Source: Pedobacter sp. PLR
GTDB taxonomy: Bacteria > Bacteroidota > Bacteroidia > Sphingobacteriales > Sphingobacteriaceae
DNA length: 64,000 nucleotides
Assembly: GCF_026239675.1 (NCBI RefSeq)
Contig: NZ_JAPIVQ010000003.1
Location: forward strand, 372,001-436,000
Direction: 5' to 3'
The notes under the pieces are model-generated. The model was not told the DNA's origin, did no database searches, and saw nothing but the letters and a program-made list of their open reading frames with translations. Below, piece after piece: positions 44,128 to 53,427 of this stretch. The translations under genes were made by a program, and so were the position numbers. How positions within the stretch are numbered: position 1 is the stretch's first letter; the number at the start of each line of letters is the position of its first letter.

Positions 44128-44979
44128 TTAAGCGATGATTTTCTCAATTGGCATAACTACAATTCCCTGGGCACCGGCAGCTTTCAGGCTGTTGATTTTT
44201 TCCCAGAAATCGTGTTCCGCAATTACAGAATGAACGGCAACCCATTCTTCATCAAATAAAGGAACCACTGTCGGACTTTTTACACCTGGTAATAAATCAA
44301 CTACCTTCTTTAGGTTGATTTTTGCAACGTTCAAGACCACATATTTGGTTTCTTTAGCGCGCAACACCGAAAGGATTCTTTGTAATAGTTCCTGAACTTC
44401 AGGAAGTAGCTCAGAACCTTTGCTTCCAATAAGGATAGCCTCAGATTTCATCACTTCCGAGAAGGGTTTTAAACCATTGCTCTTTAAAGTACCACCAGTA
44501 GAAACGATATCGCAGATGGCATCGCTTAATCCTAAGCCCGGACCAATCTCTACAGAACCGGAAATCGTTCTTACTTCCGCATTGACATGGTTTTCTTTCA
44601 GGTATTTTTCTAAGATGACCGGATAAGAAGTAGCGATAGCTTTACCTTCTAATTGTGCGATCTCAGTGATCCTGCTTTCATTAGGAATGGCAATTTTTAA
44701 GGTGCATTTTCCGAAACCTAAGCGTTGAAGGTAAGTGACATCTGCACCGGCTTCCACAATTACGTTTTCACCAACAATACCTAAATCGGCAATGCCATCC
44801 TGAACATATTCCGGAATGTCATCATCTCTCAGGAAAAGAATTTCTAAAGGAAAATTAGTAACGGTGGATATTAGGGAACTTTTGTAGTTTTCGAATGATA
44901 AACCACAATTTTTAAGGATTTCTACTGACTTTTCGTTTAATCTACCAGATTTCTGGATAGCGATTTTAAGTGTTTTCAA
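44128..44979 (-). CDS. hisG: HisG, ATP phosphoribosyltransferase (long form)
   Basis: A 283-residue enzyme for the first, feedback-controlled step. Length includes the C-terminal regulatory ACT-like domain ('VVPLFDEEWVAVHSVI'), so it is the hisG-long type that needs no HisZ. The catalytic part has 'DLGIVGENVIVE' and the PRPP loop 'ICDIVSTGGTL'. The start codon is TTG at 44979; no ATG is available nearby. It is the first gene of the his operon. Confidence 0.95.
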   Translation of the reverse strand: MKTLKIAIQKSGRLNEKSVEILKNCGLSFENYKSSLISTVTNFPLEILFLRDDDIPEYVQDGIADLGIVGENVIVEAGADVTYLQRLGFGKCTLKIAIPNESRITEIAQLEGKAIATSYPVILEKYLKENHVNAEVRTISGSVEIGPGLGLSDAICDIVSTGGTLKSNGLKPFSEVMKSEAILIGSKGSELLPEVQELLQRILSVLRAKETKYVVLNVAKINLKKVVDLLPGVKSPTVVPLFDEEWVAVHSVIAEHDFWEKINSLKAAGAQGIVVMPIEKIIA

Positions 44980-45059
44980 TTATGCTAATTTGAATTTATT
45001 GAATATTGGACAAGAAGGTAATTCGGAAACAAGTTTTGAAGTACAAAACATTACATATA

Positions 45060-45077
45060 CATCGCCGACAGGCGATG
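45060..45077 (-). promoter_or_regulatory. 5' hairpin of the his leader
   Basis: A perfect 7-bp stem CATCGCC/GGCGATG with a 4-nt loop lies at or just after the predicted start of the his mRNA. It has no His-codon run near it, so it is more likely an mRNA-stabilising stem than an attenuator. Confidence 0.5.
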
Positions 45078-45080
45078 GTG

Positions 45081-45088
45081 CAAATGTA
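45081..45088 (-). promoter_or_regulatory. -7 box (TACATTTG) of the his operon
   Basis: Exact TAnnTTTG match on the minus strand about 100 nt before hisG; predicts a leader of roughly 98 nt. Confidence 0.6.
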
Positions 45089-45223
45089 AGTGATGGTTCA
45101 AAATTAGTGTCATAATTCTTTTTAAGTCCTTAATCAACAAGTGTTAGCATGTTGTGGGACTGCAAATATATAGATTGAAAGCACAAAACAAAATATATAT
45201 GGCATTTAATTTGCCTATTTCAG

Positions 45224-45253
45224 TTTGATAATGACAATTAACGTCTAGTTTTG
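45224..45253 (+). promoter_or_regulatory. Promoter of the L,D-transpeptidase gene (-33 TTTG, -7 TAGTTTTG)
   Basis: TTTG at 45224-45227 and TAGTTTTG at 45246-45253 with an 18-nt spacer, a near-ideal Bacteroidota promoter, ending 17 nt before the TTG start. Confidence 0.7.
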
Positions 45254-45270
45254 TAAAAAAAAATACCACA

Positions 45271-46848
45271 TTGAAAAAATTACTGTTCCTTTTAATCCCG
45301 TTCTGTTTACTATTAAACGCCTGTTCCTGGTTTAAGGAAACTCCTGAGATCGGTTTAGTGTTAGCTAAGCATTTCGATAGCAAAATTTATAAAGATTTTG
45401 ATACTGCTGAATATAATGTAGTCTTTAAGCAACGTTTTGATGCTTTGAAAGGAAAATTAACTAATCCGAATACCATTAAAAACTTTTATGCAAGCCATCA
45501 TGAGGAGCCGCGTTTGGTGACTCAGTTTTTCATTAGCGGCGGACTGGATACCTTAACAGCTTACATCGCAAGAGTAGATGCACATGGTTACAATCCGGAG
45601 CTTTTCCGTTTGGAAGAATTGAAAAAGGCTTTAGAAGCGTTATCGGTCAATAAATTCAAAACCATCCAGGAAGTTTATCCTGCCATTGCAGACTTAGAGC
45701 TGAATGCTGCGGAAAGCTTAACCAAGTATGATAATTTTGTCAGTTATGGGAGTGTAAACCCTCGTAAACTGTTCTCCCGTTATTATGTTCCGGTAAAGCG
45801 TCCGGATAGTGTGAGCATGTCTAAGGTCATGGAAACGGCAGATATTCAGGGATTGTTGAAAGAAATTCAGCCAGCTTCTAAACAATATCTTGCGCTGCAA
45901 CGCAAATTTGCCGCTTTAAAATCGGCTGGTTTAGAAAAGAGCGATCAGGCAAAAACCATTCTGGTAAATATGGAACGTTTAAGGTGGAAACTGCCCGAGA
46001 TGGGGAAGGAGTACGTAGAAGTAAATATTCCTGATTTCTCGCTAACCTGGTTTAGTAAAGAAGATACCCTAAGCCATATGAAGGTTTGTGTAGGAGGGAA
46101 GAGAGAAGATGGATACGCGGAGAAAATCGCCAGATACCTGAAAAGTGGTAATCTGGATGATAAACCAAAAAACCATGAAACACCGATCTTATATAGTAAG
46201 CTGAATTCAATTCAGGTAAATCCGATCTGGAACATTCCGATGAGTATCGCCAGAAATGAAATCTATTGGATGGCAAGAAAAGATCCTTATTACCTTTCTA
46301 ATAGCAATATCAATGTGTACCGTAATGGGAAATTGATTGGCGAGCCTGATACCATTCAGTGGAGCAACTATCAGAGAGAGAAGTTACCCTACCAGTTTAA
46401 ACAGGGCTCCGGAAACGGTAATGCTTTGGGTAAGTTTAAATTTATATTCGACAATGGTTCCAGTATTTACCTGCATGACACCAATAATAAAAGTGGTTTT
46501 GCAAAAGCCAACCGTGCCATTAGCCATGGTTGTATCCGTGTAGAAAAACCTTTAGAATTTGCGCAGAACCTGGTTAAAGATAAAAATCGTTATGATCAGC
46601 TGAGGATGGAAGTCAATCTTCCGCCTTTAGATACGACTAAAATGGCACTGTATCGCAAAAAACTGGCAAAGAAAGCAGATACCGTTAATTTATTTAAACT
46701 AAAACCGACCTGGTTTGGTACCAAAAAACAGGTTCCATTGATTATTAATTACATTACTGCCTGGTCACAGAACGGTACAATGCAATATAGAGCAGATGTT
46801 TATGGTTTAGATGAAACTTTATGGTCAGCTATGAGGAAATTCATGTAA
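45271..46848 (+). CDS. L,D-transpeptidase (YcbB-like), lipoprotein
   Basis: A 525-residue peptidoglycan cross-linking enzyme. The N-terminus is a lipoprotein signal ending 'LLLNACSWF'. The YkuD catalytic domain carries the signature 'AISHGCIRVEKP' (SHGCxR, Cys nucleophile), preceded by 'IYLHDTNNKSGF', as in the large YcbB type with a helical N-terminal domain. It makes 3-3 cross-links or attaches proteins to the wall. Start is TTG 45271, supported by a good promoter just upstream. The batA-like gene follows 21 bases later. Confidence 0.9.
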   Translation: MKKLLFLLIPFCLLLNACSWFKETPEIGLVLAKHFDSKIYKDFDTAEYNVVFKQRFDALKGKLTNPNTIKNFYASHHEEPRLVTQFFISGGLDTLTAYIARVDAHGYNPELFRLEELKKALEALSVNKFKTIQEVYPAIADLELNAAESLTKYDNFVSYGSVNPRKLFSRYYVPVKRPDSVSMSKVMETADIQGLLKEIQPASKQYLALQRKFAALKSAGLEKSDQAKTILVNMERLRWKLPEMGKEYVEVNIPDFSLTWFSKEDTLSHMKVCVGGKREDGYAEKIARYLKSGNLDDKPKNHETPILYSKLNSIQVNPIWNIPMSIARNEIYWMARKDPYYLSNSNINVYRNGKLIGEPDTIQWSNYQREKLPYQFKQGSGNGNALGKFKFIFDNGSSIYLHDTNNKSGFAKANRAISHGCIRVEKPLEFAQNLVKDKNRYDQLRMEVNLPPLDTTKMALYRKKLAKKADTVNLFKLKPTWFGTKKQVPLIINYITAWSQNGTMQYRADVYGLDETLWSAMRKFM

Positions 46849-46869
46849 AAGTTCTACCTTTGGTTTTTA

Positions 46870-48918
46870 ATGAATTTCCTATACCCAGGTTTTCTTTTCG
46901 CACTGCTGGCAATAGCCATTCCTATTGTAATTCACTTATTTAATTTTAGGAAATTTAAGAAGGTATATTTCAGTAATGTACAGTTTCTTAAAGAGGCGAA
47001 AGAACAGAATTCTTCCAGGGATAAGCTCCGGCATCTATTGGTATTGGCTTGCAGGATTCTTGCGGTTATGTTCCTCGTGTTTGCTTTTGCAAGGCCATAT
47101 ATCCCGCTGGAAACCGGTGCAGACCCTAATAAAGGCAGCCTGATCAGTGTTTACATCGATAATTCCTATAGTATGGAAACGGTAAACAAGGAAGGGAACC
47201 TATTGGATGAAGCGAAGCGCAAGGCGAAGGAAATAGCCGGAGCCTATCAGCTGAATGACCAGTTCCAGTTGCTGACCAATGATTTTGAAGGGAAACATCA
47301 GCGTAAATTAAATAAGGAAGCCTTTATTCAAATGCTGGAAGATGTGAAAATATCACCAGCCAGCAGAACATTGCAACAAGTGGTCAACAGACTGCATCAA
47401 GAAGGTGATTCCAGAAAAAACCAGATCGTTTACCTGCTTTCAGATTTTCAGCAAAACTTTGCAGGGACAGAAAAGATAAAATCTGATCCCAATATCAGGT
47501 ATTCCCTGATTAAATTAAATGCCAATGCGCTTCCAAATATTGCAGTAGACAGCGTATGGAGCCTTTCGCCGGTTCATCAGCCCAAACAGGCGGAACAATT
47601 GGTGGTACAGTTGCATAATTATGGTGCTGAGGATGCCAATGATGTTCCTTTGAAACTTCTGATCAATCAACAACAAAAAGCCATCAGCAATATTAAAGTC
47701 CCTGCCGGCAAATCTGTAAAAGATACTTTAGCATTCAGTGGTTTACAAAAAGGCTGGCAAAAAGGCCTGATATCCATTAAAGATTTTCCCATCACTTTTG
47801 ATGATGAACTGAATTTTAGCTTCCGCGTGAATAGCGAAATGAAGGTTTTAAGTATCTCCGGTGATCCCATACAACAGTTCATAAAATCACTGTTCGCTAC
47901 CGATCCTTATTTTAAACTAACGGAAATGGCAGAGGCGAATATCAAATATTCGAGCTTCCCGGAATATAGCCTGATGGTATTGAATGGTTTAAAACAACCT
48001 TCTTCCGGATTGGCGCAACAGCTTAAAAGTTATGTTCAGAATGGAGGGTCTTTACTGATATTTCCGGATCTGGACGCCGGTGCTGCGGTTTATACGCCGT
48101 TTTTAACGGCACTAGGGCTGCCCGCAGTAAAGCAACTGAATACAGGAGCAGCAGTAAGTAGTAGCATCGAACTCAAAGACCCTTTGTTTAAAGACGTATT
48201 TGATCAGGTTCCTGCAAATATGGACCTTCCGGTAGTCAACAGATATTTCAGTTATCTGGAAAGAAATGCGACAGGGAAAGAAAATATCCTGCAATTACCG
48301 TTAAACCAGGCTCTTTTTGCCAGATATCCTTCCGGAGCAGGAAAGATCTATTTATCGGCCAGCAGCCTTAAGTCTGAAGACAGCAATTTATCCAGACATC
48401 CGGTCTTTGTACCGCTGTTGTTTAAGGTGGCTTTTAGTAGCGCTAAAGAACAGCCGATGTATTATACTGCCGGCAAAGACGATTTACTGGAGCAGCAAAA
48501 AACCAGTGTCGGTGCAAACCAATCGCTTATTCTTAAATCTGCTGAAGGGCTGGAGATCATTCCTGAAATCCGTCAGACACCAGGGAAAACCCTGCTGTAT
48601 ATTGCAGACCAGATTAAGAAACCTGGCTTCTACGACCTTAAAAGAACCGATTCGGTACTCTCAGTATTGGCTTTTAATGACGACCGCAGAGAGTCCGATA
48701 TGAATTACGCAAAGGAGCAAAACCTGAAGGATTTATTCGCAGGACAACAGATCGCGATGCACAATTCTCAGAAAGATGCCTTATCGCTAAATATACAGGC
48801 GAAAAATAGCAGTATAGAGTTATGGAAACTTTGCCTAATTTTGGCTGTTGTTTTTTTAGCCATCGAAATACTATTGATCCGATTTTTTAATAAAACAAAA
48901 AACATACAAAAACCATGA
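46870..48918 (+). CDS. BatA-domain membrane protein with VWA-like region
   Basis: A 682-residue protein with the N-terminal BatA (aerotolerance) domain: two helices and 'IVIHLFNFRKFKKVYFSN', then 'ISVYIDNSYSMET', a DxSxS-like metal-site motif of VWA domains with Asn in place of the first Ser. A long periplasmic region and one C-terminal helix ('LILAVVFLAIEILLI') follow. Relatives form the Bacteroidota Bat complex or stand alone; function in stress tolerance is proposed for the family. Its stop overlaps the next start by 4 bases. Confidence 0.85.
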   Translation: MNFLYPGFLFALLAIAIPIVIHLFNFRKFKKVYFSNVQFLKEAKEQNSSRDKLRHLLVLACRILAVMFLVFAFARPYIPLETGADPNKGSLISVYIDNSYSMETVNKEGNLLDEAKRKAKEIAGAYQLNDQFQLLTNDFEGKHQRKLNKEAFIQMLEDVKISPASRTLQQVVNRLHQEGDSRKNQIVYLLSDFQQNFAGTEKIKSDPNIRYSLIKLNANALPNIAVDSVWSLSPVHQPKQAEQLVVQLHNYGAEDANDVPLKLLINQQQKAISNIKVPAGKSVKDTLAFSGLQKGWQKGLISIKDFPITFDDELNFSFRVNSEMKVLSISGDPIQQFIKSLFATDPYFKLTEMAEANIKYSSFPEYSLMVLNGLKQPSSGLAQQLKSYVQNGGSLLIFPDLDAGAAVYTPFLTALGLPAVKQLNTGAAVSSSIELKDPLFKDVFDQVPANMDLPVVNRYFSYLERNATGKENILQLPLNQALFARYPSGAGKIYLSASSLKSEDSNLSRHPVFVPLLFKVAFSSAKEQPMYYTAGKDDLLEQQKTSVGANQSLILKSAEGLEIIPEIRQTPGKTLLYIADQIKKPGFYDLKRTDSVLSVLAFNDDRRESDMNYAKEQNLKDLFAGQQIAMHNSQKDALSLNIQAKNSSIELWKLCLILAVVFLAIEILLIRFFNKTKNIQKP

Positions 48919-50177
48919 ATCTTCTCATCACTGGGGTAACCATTGCCGACCCAAACAGCCAGTTCCATCAAAAAACTTGTGATGTACGTGTAGAACAGGG
49001 CAAGATTACTGCTATTGGCAGTAACCTGCAGTCTTCCGGCAAGGAAGAAGTTTTTGACGGAGCAGGTGCCATTTTATCACCAGGCTTTTTTGACCTGAAC
49101 TGCTCCATAGGAGATCCTGGATTTGAAACTAAAGAGGATGTGGAAACGGGAACCCGCGCCGCTATGGCTGGTGGTTTCACTGGACTGGCCGTTTTGCCAC
49201 ATACCAGACCGGTTGTTCATTCTAAAGGAGAAATCGCTTACCTCATCAACAAAGCAAAAGGAAATCTGGTAGATGTATTGCCAATCGGGGCAGTAAGTAC
49301 TGATCTGGAAGGAAAAGAGCTGGCAGAGATGTATGATATGCAACAGGCAGGTGCCATTGCTTTCTCTGATGGAACCAAACCGATTTGTGACGATGGATTC
49401 ATGAGCCGCGCTTTGCAATACCTGAAAGGCTTTAACGGCCTGATGATGGTGCATCCTGAAAACAAATCGATCTCCGGAAAATCACAGATTAATGAAAGTA
49501 AGACCAGTGTATTGCTGGGGATGAAAGGTGTTCCGGCATTGGCTGAAGAAATGCACATTAGCAGGGATATCTTCCTGGCTACTTATCATGAAGCGCCATT
49601 ACACATCAGTAATATTTCTACTGCCGGTTCTGTAGCACTGATTAAAAAGGCCAAAAAAGACGGTTTAAAGATCAGTTGTGATGTGGCAGCACACCATTTG
49701 GTGTTCACCGAAGAGCTCTTGAATGATTTCGACAGCAATTATAAAGTGAAACCGCCATTGCGTGGAAAATCAGATGTAAAAGCATTGATCAACGGCTTAA
49801 AAGACGGCACTATTGATGCGGTATGCTCTCAACACCGTCCACAGGAAATAGAATTTAAAGCCGTAGAATTTGAAATCGCTGCCTATGGCATCATCGCTTT
49901 GCAAACGGTTTTACCTTTAATGCTTAAAGCCGGACTGGATGCAACGCAGATTGCAGAAAAGTTGGCTATCAATCCCCGCAAATTGTTAAAGCTTGCAGTT
50001 CCTGTGATCGAAGAGGATGAGATCGCCAATTTTACGGTGTATCACCCAACGCTGGAATGGGAATATAATATTGCAAATAACCAATCAAAATCAGCGAACT
50101 CACCGCTTTTAAATAAAAAATTAACCGGTAAAGTTCAACTGGTATATAATAACAAACAATTACAAGCATATGGATAA
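48915..50177 (+). CDS. Pseudo-dihydroorotase (catalytically degenerate PyrC paralogue)
   Basis: A 420-residue dihydroorotase homologue lacking the metal site. Where active enzymes have HxH in 'DxHVHFREPG', this protein has 'DLNCSIGDPG' (Asn62, Ser64); the carboxylated lysine is lost ('GAIAFSDG') and the catalytic Asp of 'TDHAPH' is replaced ('CSQHRPQ'). Non-catalytic dihydroorotase-like proteins are known as structural partners of aspartate transcarbamoylase (PyrB) in other bacteria; no pyrB is in the window. It overlaps batA by 4 and the next gene by 8 bases. The fully conserved enzyme is at 7.5 kb. Confidence 0.85.
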   Translation: MNLLITGVTIADPNSQFHQKTCDVRVEQGKITAIGSNLQSSGKEEVFDGAGAILSPGFFDLNCSIGDPGFETKEDVETGTRAAMAGGFTGLAVLPHTRPVVHSKGEIAYLINKAKGNLVDVLPIGAVSTDLEGKELAEMYDMQQAGAIAFSDGTKPICDDGFMSRALQYLKGFNGLMMVHPENKSISGKSQINESKTSVLLGMKGVPALAEEMHISRDIFLATYHEAPLHISNISTAGSVALIKKAKKDGLKISCDVAAHHLVFTEELLNDFDSNYKVKPPLRGKSDVKALINGLKDGTIDAVCSQHRPQEIEFKAVEFEIAAYGIIALQTVLPLMLKAGLDATQIAEKLAINPRKLLKLAVPVIEEDEIANFTVYHPTLEWEYNIANNQSKSANSPLLNKKLTGKVQLVYNNKQLQAYG

Positions 50178-50841
50178 TCATGTTAGAACAGCGCTAATTG
50201 CGTCGTTAGATAAATTTGCAGCGGTATCTGGAATAGATTCCATCAAATTAGAAGAGGGGTTGATCGAAGTATTTAGTAAAGATCTTGGCTTCCTGGAGAA
50301 GGTAGAAGAATTTGATGAGGTATTTGATGAGTACCCTGCGTTTGAGGAATTAAGAGAAGTTTTCTTCGATTTATTGATGATTAATTTCTTTGCCAATGAT
50401 GTGAAAAAACTGGAGGAAGATTACCTGGAGACCGATGAGTGGGCAGATATTGAGGAAGAGACTATCGATAGAGGTACAGAGCTTTTAAACCTGTTATTGT
50501 ACATCAATGAATGTCATGATGAGCGCATTAAGCCAGAGCTTGGCGACTTCCTGAAAGAATTCTTATTGGTTGAAGAAGATGAGTTCCAGGACGAATTCCA
50601 TATCTATGAAGATTTGATTACCAACCAGAATCTGGTAGAAAGTAGCGTAGAAGATATTTGCAGCCATGTAGGTATGATCGACCTGGGTGAAGAAATGGAA
50701 GATTTATTTATTCCTTTCATGTGTTTCTTCCACCAACCAAAAGAAAGTGAAGAAGTAATTAAAGATTTACAGGAGTATAGCCCTAACAAAGAATTTGACG
50801 TTGCAGTTTATACGTTAATTGCTAATTTTAACAAAAACTAA
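50170..50841 (+). CDS. Acidic hypothetical protein
   Basis: A 223-residue soluble protein, strikingly rich in Asp and Glu (e.g. 'EKVEEFDEVFDEYP', 'EEEDEF'-like stretches) and predicted mostly helical. No signal, membrane segment or known motif is visible. It starts 8 bases inside the end of the pseudo-dihydroorotase gene, so the two are coupled, and a DUF4199 gene follows 17 bases later. The function is unknown; a partner of the upstream protein is a guess from coupling only. Confidence 0.75.
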   Translation: MDNHVRTALIASLDKFAAVSGIDSIKLEEGLIEVFSKDLGFLEKVEEFDEVFDEYPAFEELREVFFDLLMINFFANDVKKLEEDYLETDEWADIEEETIDRGTELLNLLLYINECHDERIKPELGDFLKEFLLVEEDEFQDEFHIYEDLITNQNLVESSVEDICSHVGMIDLGEEMEDLFIPFMCFFHQPKESEEVIKDLQEYSPNKEFDVAVYTLIANFNKN

Positions 50842-50858
50842 TACCTAAATAACAATAT

Positions 50859-51401
50859 ATGGACCAAGACTTAATTGAGATGGAAAAAAAGCCAAATAAA
50901 TTGGCTTTTCAAGCAGCTACAGCTTTCGCATTATACTTTTTCGTACTGATTTTTGTGTTTAAATTTCTGAATATCAGTCCGGCAAATACCCATTTGTCTA
51001 CCGCTTCAAAAGTGGTGAGTCAGTTGTTGTCCTATGTTCCTTTCTTTCTGGCTATTGTGTATGTGCAAGCAAACCATAAAAAAGAACTTGGTGATTACAT
51101 GAGTTTTAAACGTGGTTTTTCTGCCGGATTTAAAGTTGCGGCTTACGCTGGATTGCTACTTTTTTTGGTACAGGTCATCTATTATTTTGTAGATAAATCG
51201 GCTACTGAGGAATTGTTTGCTGCTGCAATTGACCAGGCTGATGGCGACGAACAAAAACTTAAAGGAACGGAAATGATGCGTCCTTATATGGGATTATTTG
51301 TTGGTTTTGGAACCGCGATTACCTACACGATAATCGGTTTGATTGCGAGTCTTATTGGAGCGGCAGTTTTCAAGAAGGAAAGACCGTTACACGCAGATTA
51401 A
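50859..51401 (+). CDS. DUF4199 membrane protein
   Basis: A 180-residue integral membrane protein of the Bacteroidota DUF4199 family, with four hydrophobic segments (about residues 18-38, 58-75, 92-110 and 143-165). The family typically sits next to glycosyltransferase genes, as here, where two GT2 genes follow after a terminator-like hairpin. Role unknown. Confidence 0.82.
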   Translation: MDQDLIEMEKKPNKLAFQAATAFALYFFVLIFVFKFLNISPANTHLSTASKVVSQLLSYVPFFLAIVYVQANHKKELGDYMSFKRGFSAGFKVAAYAGLLLFLVQVIYYFVDKSATEELFAAAIDQADGDEQKLKGTEMMRPYMGLFVGFGTAITYTIIGLIASLIGAAVFKKERPLHAD

Positions 51402-51432
51402 AGTAAATTTAACTGATGTATTTATAAATATA

Positions 51433-51485
51433 CAACGTGCAGTTTTATCATTTTATTTGATGAAATTTGCACGTTGCTTTTTTTT
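51433..51485 (+). terminator. Terminator after DUF4199 gene
   Basis: A 9-bp outer stem (51433-51441 with 51468-51476) holds an inner TTTATCA/TGATGAA-like hairpin and is followed by a run of eight T. Confidence 0.75.
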
Positions 51486-51501
51486 AGCACGTTATTAAGT
51501 C

Positions 51502-52455
51502 ATGGATATTTCTATTGTAGTTCCTTTATATAATGAAGAAGAGTCTCTTCCGGAGTTAACTTCCTGGATTGCTAAGGTGATGGAAGCGAATAACTTCTCT
51601 TACGAAATCCTGTTTGTTGACGATGGTAGTACAGATACTTCCTGGGCAGTGATTGAAGATTTGAAAACTCAGTTTAATGCGGTAAAGGGCATTAAATTCA
51701 GGAGGAATTATGGTAAATCAGCAGCGCTGAATGTTGCTTTCGAGGCGGCACAGGGTGATGTAATCATCACAATGGATGCAGATTTACAGGATAGTCCTGA
51801 TGAGATTCCGGAATTATTCCGCAGGATCAAAGAAGAGAAGCTGGACATCATCTCCGGATGGAAGAAAAAGCGTTACGATCCGATTTCAAAAACCATTCCT
51901 ACCAAACTGTTCAATGCAGCCACCAGAAAAATGTCTGGTATTCAACTGAATGATTTCAATTGTGGTTTAAAAGCATACCGTAAAGAGGTGGTGAAAACCA
52001 TCGAAGTTTACGGAGAAATGCACCGTTATATCCCTGTAATTGCAAAATGGGCCGGTTTCAAAAATATTGGTGAGCAGGTGGTAGAACACAGGGCAAGAAA
52101 ATATGGCGTTACTAAATTCGGACTGAGCAGGTTTGTAAATGGCTTTCTGGATTTATTATCCATCTTCTTTGTGGGCAAGTTTGGCAAAAGACCAATGCAC
52201 TTTTTCGGTTCATTAGGCGTGTTGAGTTTCCTTCTGGGAACCATTATGGCGCTTTGGATGATCGGTGTAAAGTTATACCATATCGCGATGTTGATTCCTT
52301 ATAAAAGGGAAATTACTGACCAGCCTTTATTTTACATTGCTTTAGTGGCCATCATTTTAGGTTCTCAGCTGTTCCTTACGGGCTTTGTTGCAGAGCTGGT
52401 GACCAGAAATGCGCCGGAAAGAAATGCTTATCTTATTGAAAAGGAAATCCTTTAA
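51502..52455 (+). CDS. GT2 glycosyltransferase, polyprenyl-phosphate sugar transferase type
   Basis: A 317-residue enzyme of the DPM1/GtrB type. The GT-A domain has 'ISIVVPLYNEEESLPEL', 'FVDDGSTDTSW' and the DxD-type 'MDADLQDSPDEIP'; the C-terminus has two helices (about residues 233-255 and 270-293). Such enzymes load mannose, glucose or related sugars on undecaprenyl phosphate as donors for periplasmic glycosylation. Which sugar is unknown. The next GT2 gene starts 3 bases later. Confidence 0.9.
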   Translation: MDISIVVPLYNEEESLPELTSWIAKVMEANNFSYEILFVDDGSTDTSWAVIEDLKTQFNAVKGIKFRRNYGKSAALNVAFEAAQGDVIITMDADLQDSPDEIPELFRRIKEEKLDIISGWKKKRYDPISKTIPTKLFNAATRKMSGIQLNDFNCGLKAYRKEVVKTIEVYGEMHRYIPVIAKWAGFKNIGEQVVEHRARKYGVTKFGLSRFVNGFLDLLSIFFVGKFGKRPMHFFGSLGVLSFLLGTIMALWMIGVKLYHIAMLIPYKREITDQPLFYIALVAIILGSQLFLTGFVAELVTRNAPERNAYLIEKEIL

Positions 52456-52458
52456 TCC

Positions 52459-53427
52459 ATGTTTTTTTCTATAATTATCCCTTTATATAACCGTCCGCAG
52501 GAAATTGATGAGTTGCTGAATACTTTGGTACAGCAGACTTACCCTCAGTTTGAGGTGTTGGTGATAGAGGATGGATCTACAAATGATGCGAAAGCAATTG
52601 TAGCGGAATACGAAAATCAACTTGATATTAAGTATTTCTTTAAACCTAATGAAGGGCAAGGCTTTGCCAGAAACTACGGTTTTGAGCGGGCTAAAGGTGA
52701 TTATTTCGTCATCTTCGATTCTGATTGCCTGATTCCGGAAGATTACCTGGAAATGGTGAAAAATTATCTTTTTGAACACCATCTGGATGCTTATGGCGGT
52801 CCGGATGCGGCGCATGATACTTTTACACCAGTACAAAAAGCAATCAGCTATGCGATGACTTCCCCTTTTACTACGGGTGGGATCAGAGGGAATAAGAAAC
52901 ACATCGGCCAGTTCCATCCGCGAAGCTTCAATATGGGAGTTTCCAGAGCGGTATGGGAAAAAGTAGGCGGATTTATCCTGACCCGTTTAGGAGAAGATAT
53001 TGAGTACAGCATCAGAATCCATGAAAGTGGATTTAAGATCGGGCTCATCCCGGCTGCCAAAGTGTTTCATAAGAGAAGAACCAGCTTCGGTCAGTTTTAT
53101 AAACAACTTCACTTTTTTGGAAGAGCAAGGATCAATATCTATAAACATTTCCCTTCGGAACTGAAAATAGTCCATTTCTTCCCTGCAGCATTTACCTGTT
53201 TTGTGATCTTCACTTTGTTGATGAATATCATTTGGCCACCATTGGCTTTTATCTGTAACTTTATGTTGTTGCTGTACTTTGTGATGATCTTTTTTCATTC
53301 CTGGCAAATCAACAAATCTTTAAAAGTGGCATTTTTTAGTATCATTGCATCATTCATTCAACTAACCGCTTATGGGTTAGGGTTTATGCAGGATTTTTTT
53401 AAGCGTGTAGTATTTAAACAACCATGA
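52459..53427 (+). CDS. GT2 glycosyltransferase with C-terminal helices
   Basis: A 322-residue glycosyltransferase: 'FSIIIPLYNRPQEIDELL', 'VIEDGSTNDAK', DxD-like 'IFDSDCLIPED', and 'RLGEDIEYSIRIHESG', the ED motif of inverting GT2 enzymes. Two to three hydrophobic segments close the protein. It likely elongates a cell-surface glycan; the acceptor is unknown. Its stop overlaps the start of the next gene by 4 bases. Confidence 0.88.
   Translation: MFFSIIIPLYNRPQEIDELLNTLVQQTYPQFEVLVIEDGSTNDAKAIVAEYENQLDIKYFFKPNEGQGFARNYGFERAKGDYFVIFDSDCLIPEDYLEMVKNYLFEHHLDAYGGPDAAHDTFTPVQKAISYAMTSPFTTGGIRGNKKHIGQFHPRSFNMGVSRAVWEKVGGFILTRLGEDIEYSIRIHESGFKIGLIPAAKVFHKRRTSFGQFYKQLHFFGRARINIYKHFPSELKIVHFFPAAFTCFVIFTLLMNIIWPPLAFICNFMLLLYFVMIFFHSWQINKSLKVAFFSIIASFIQLTAYGLGFMQDFFKRVVFKQP

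Noticed and set aside
44980-45080. A histidine attenuator peptide in the his leader
   Set aside because: No ORF with consecutive His codons is present between the promoter box and hisG.
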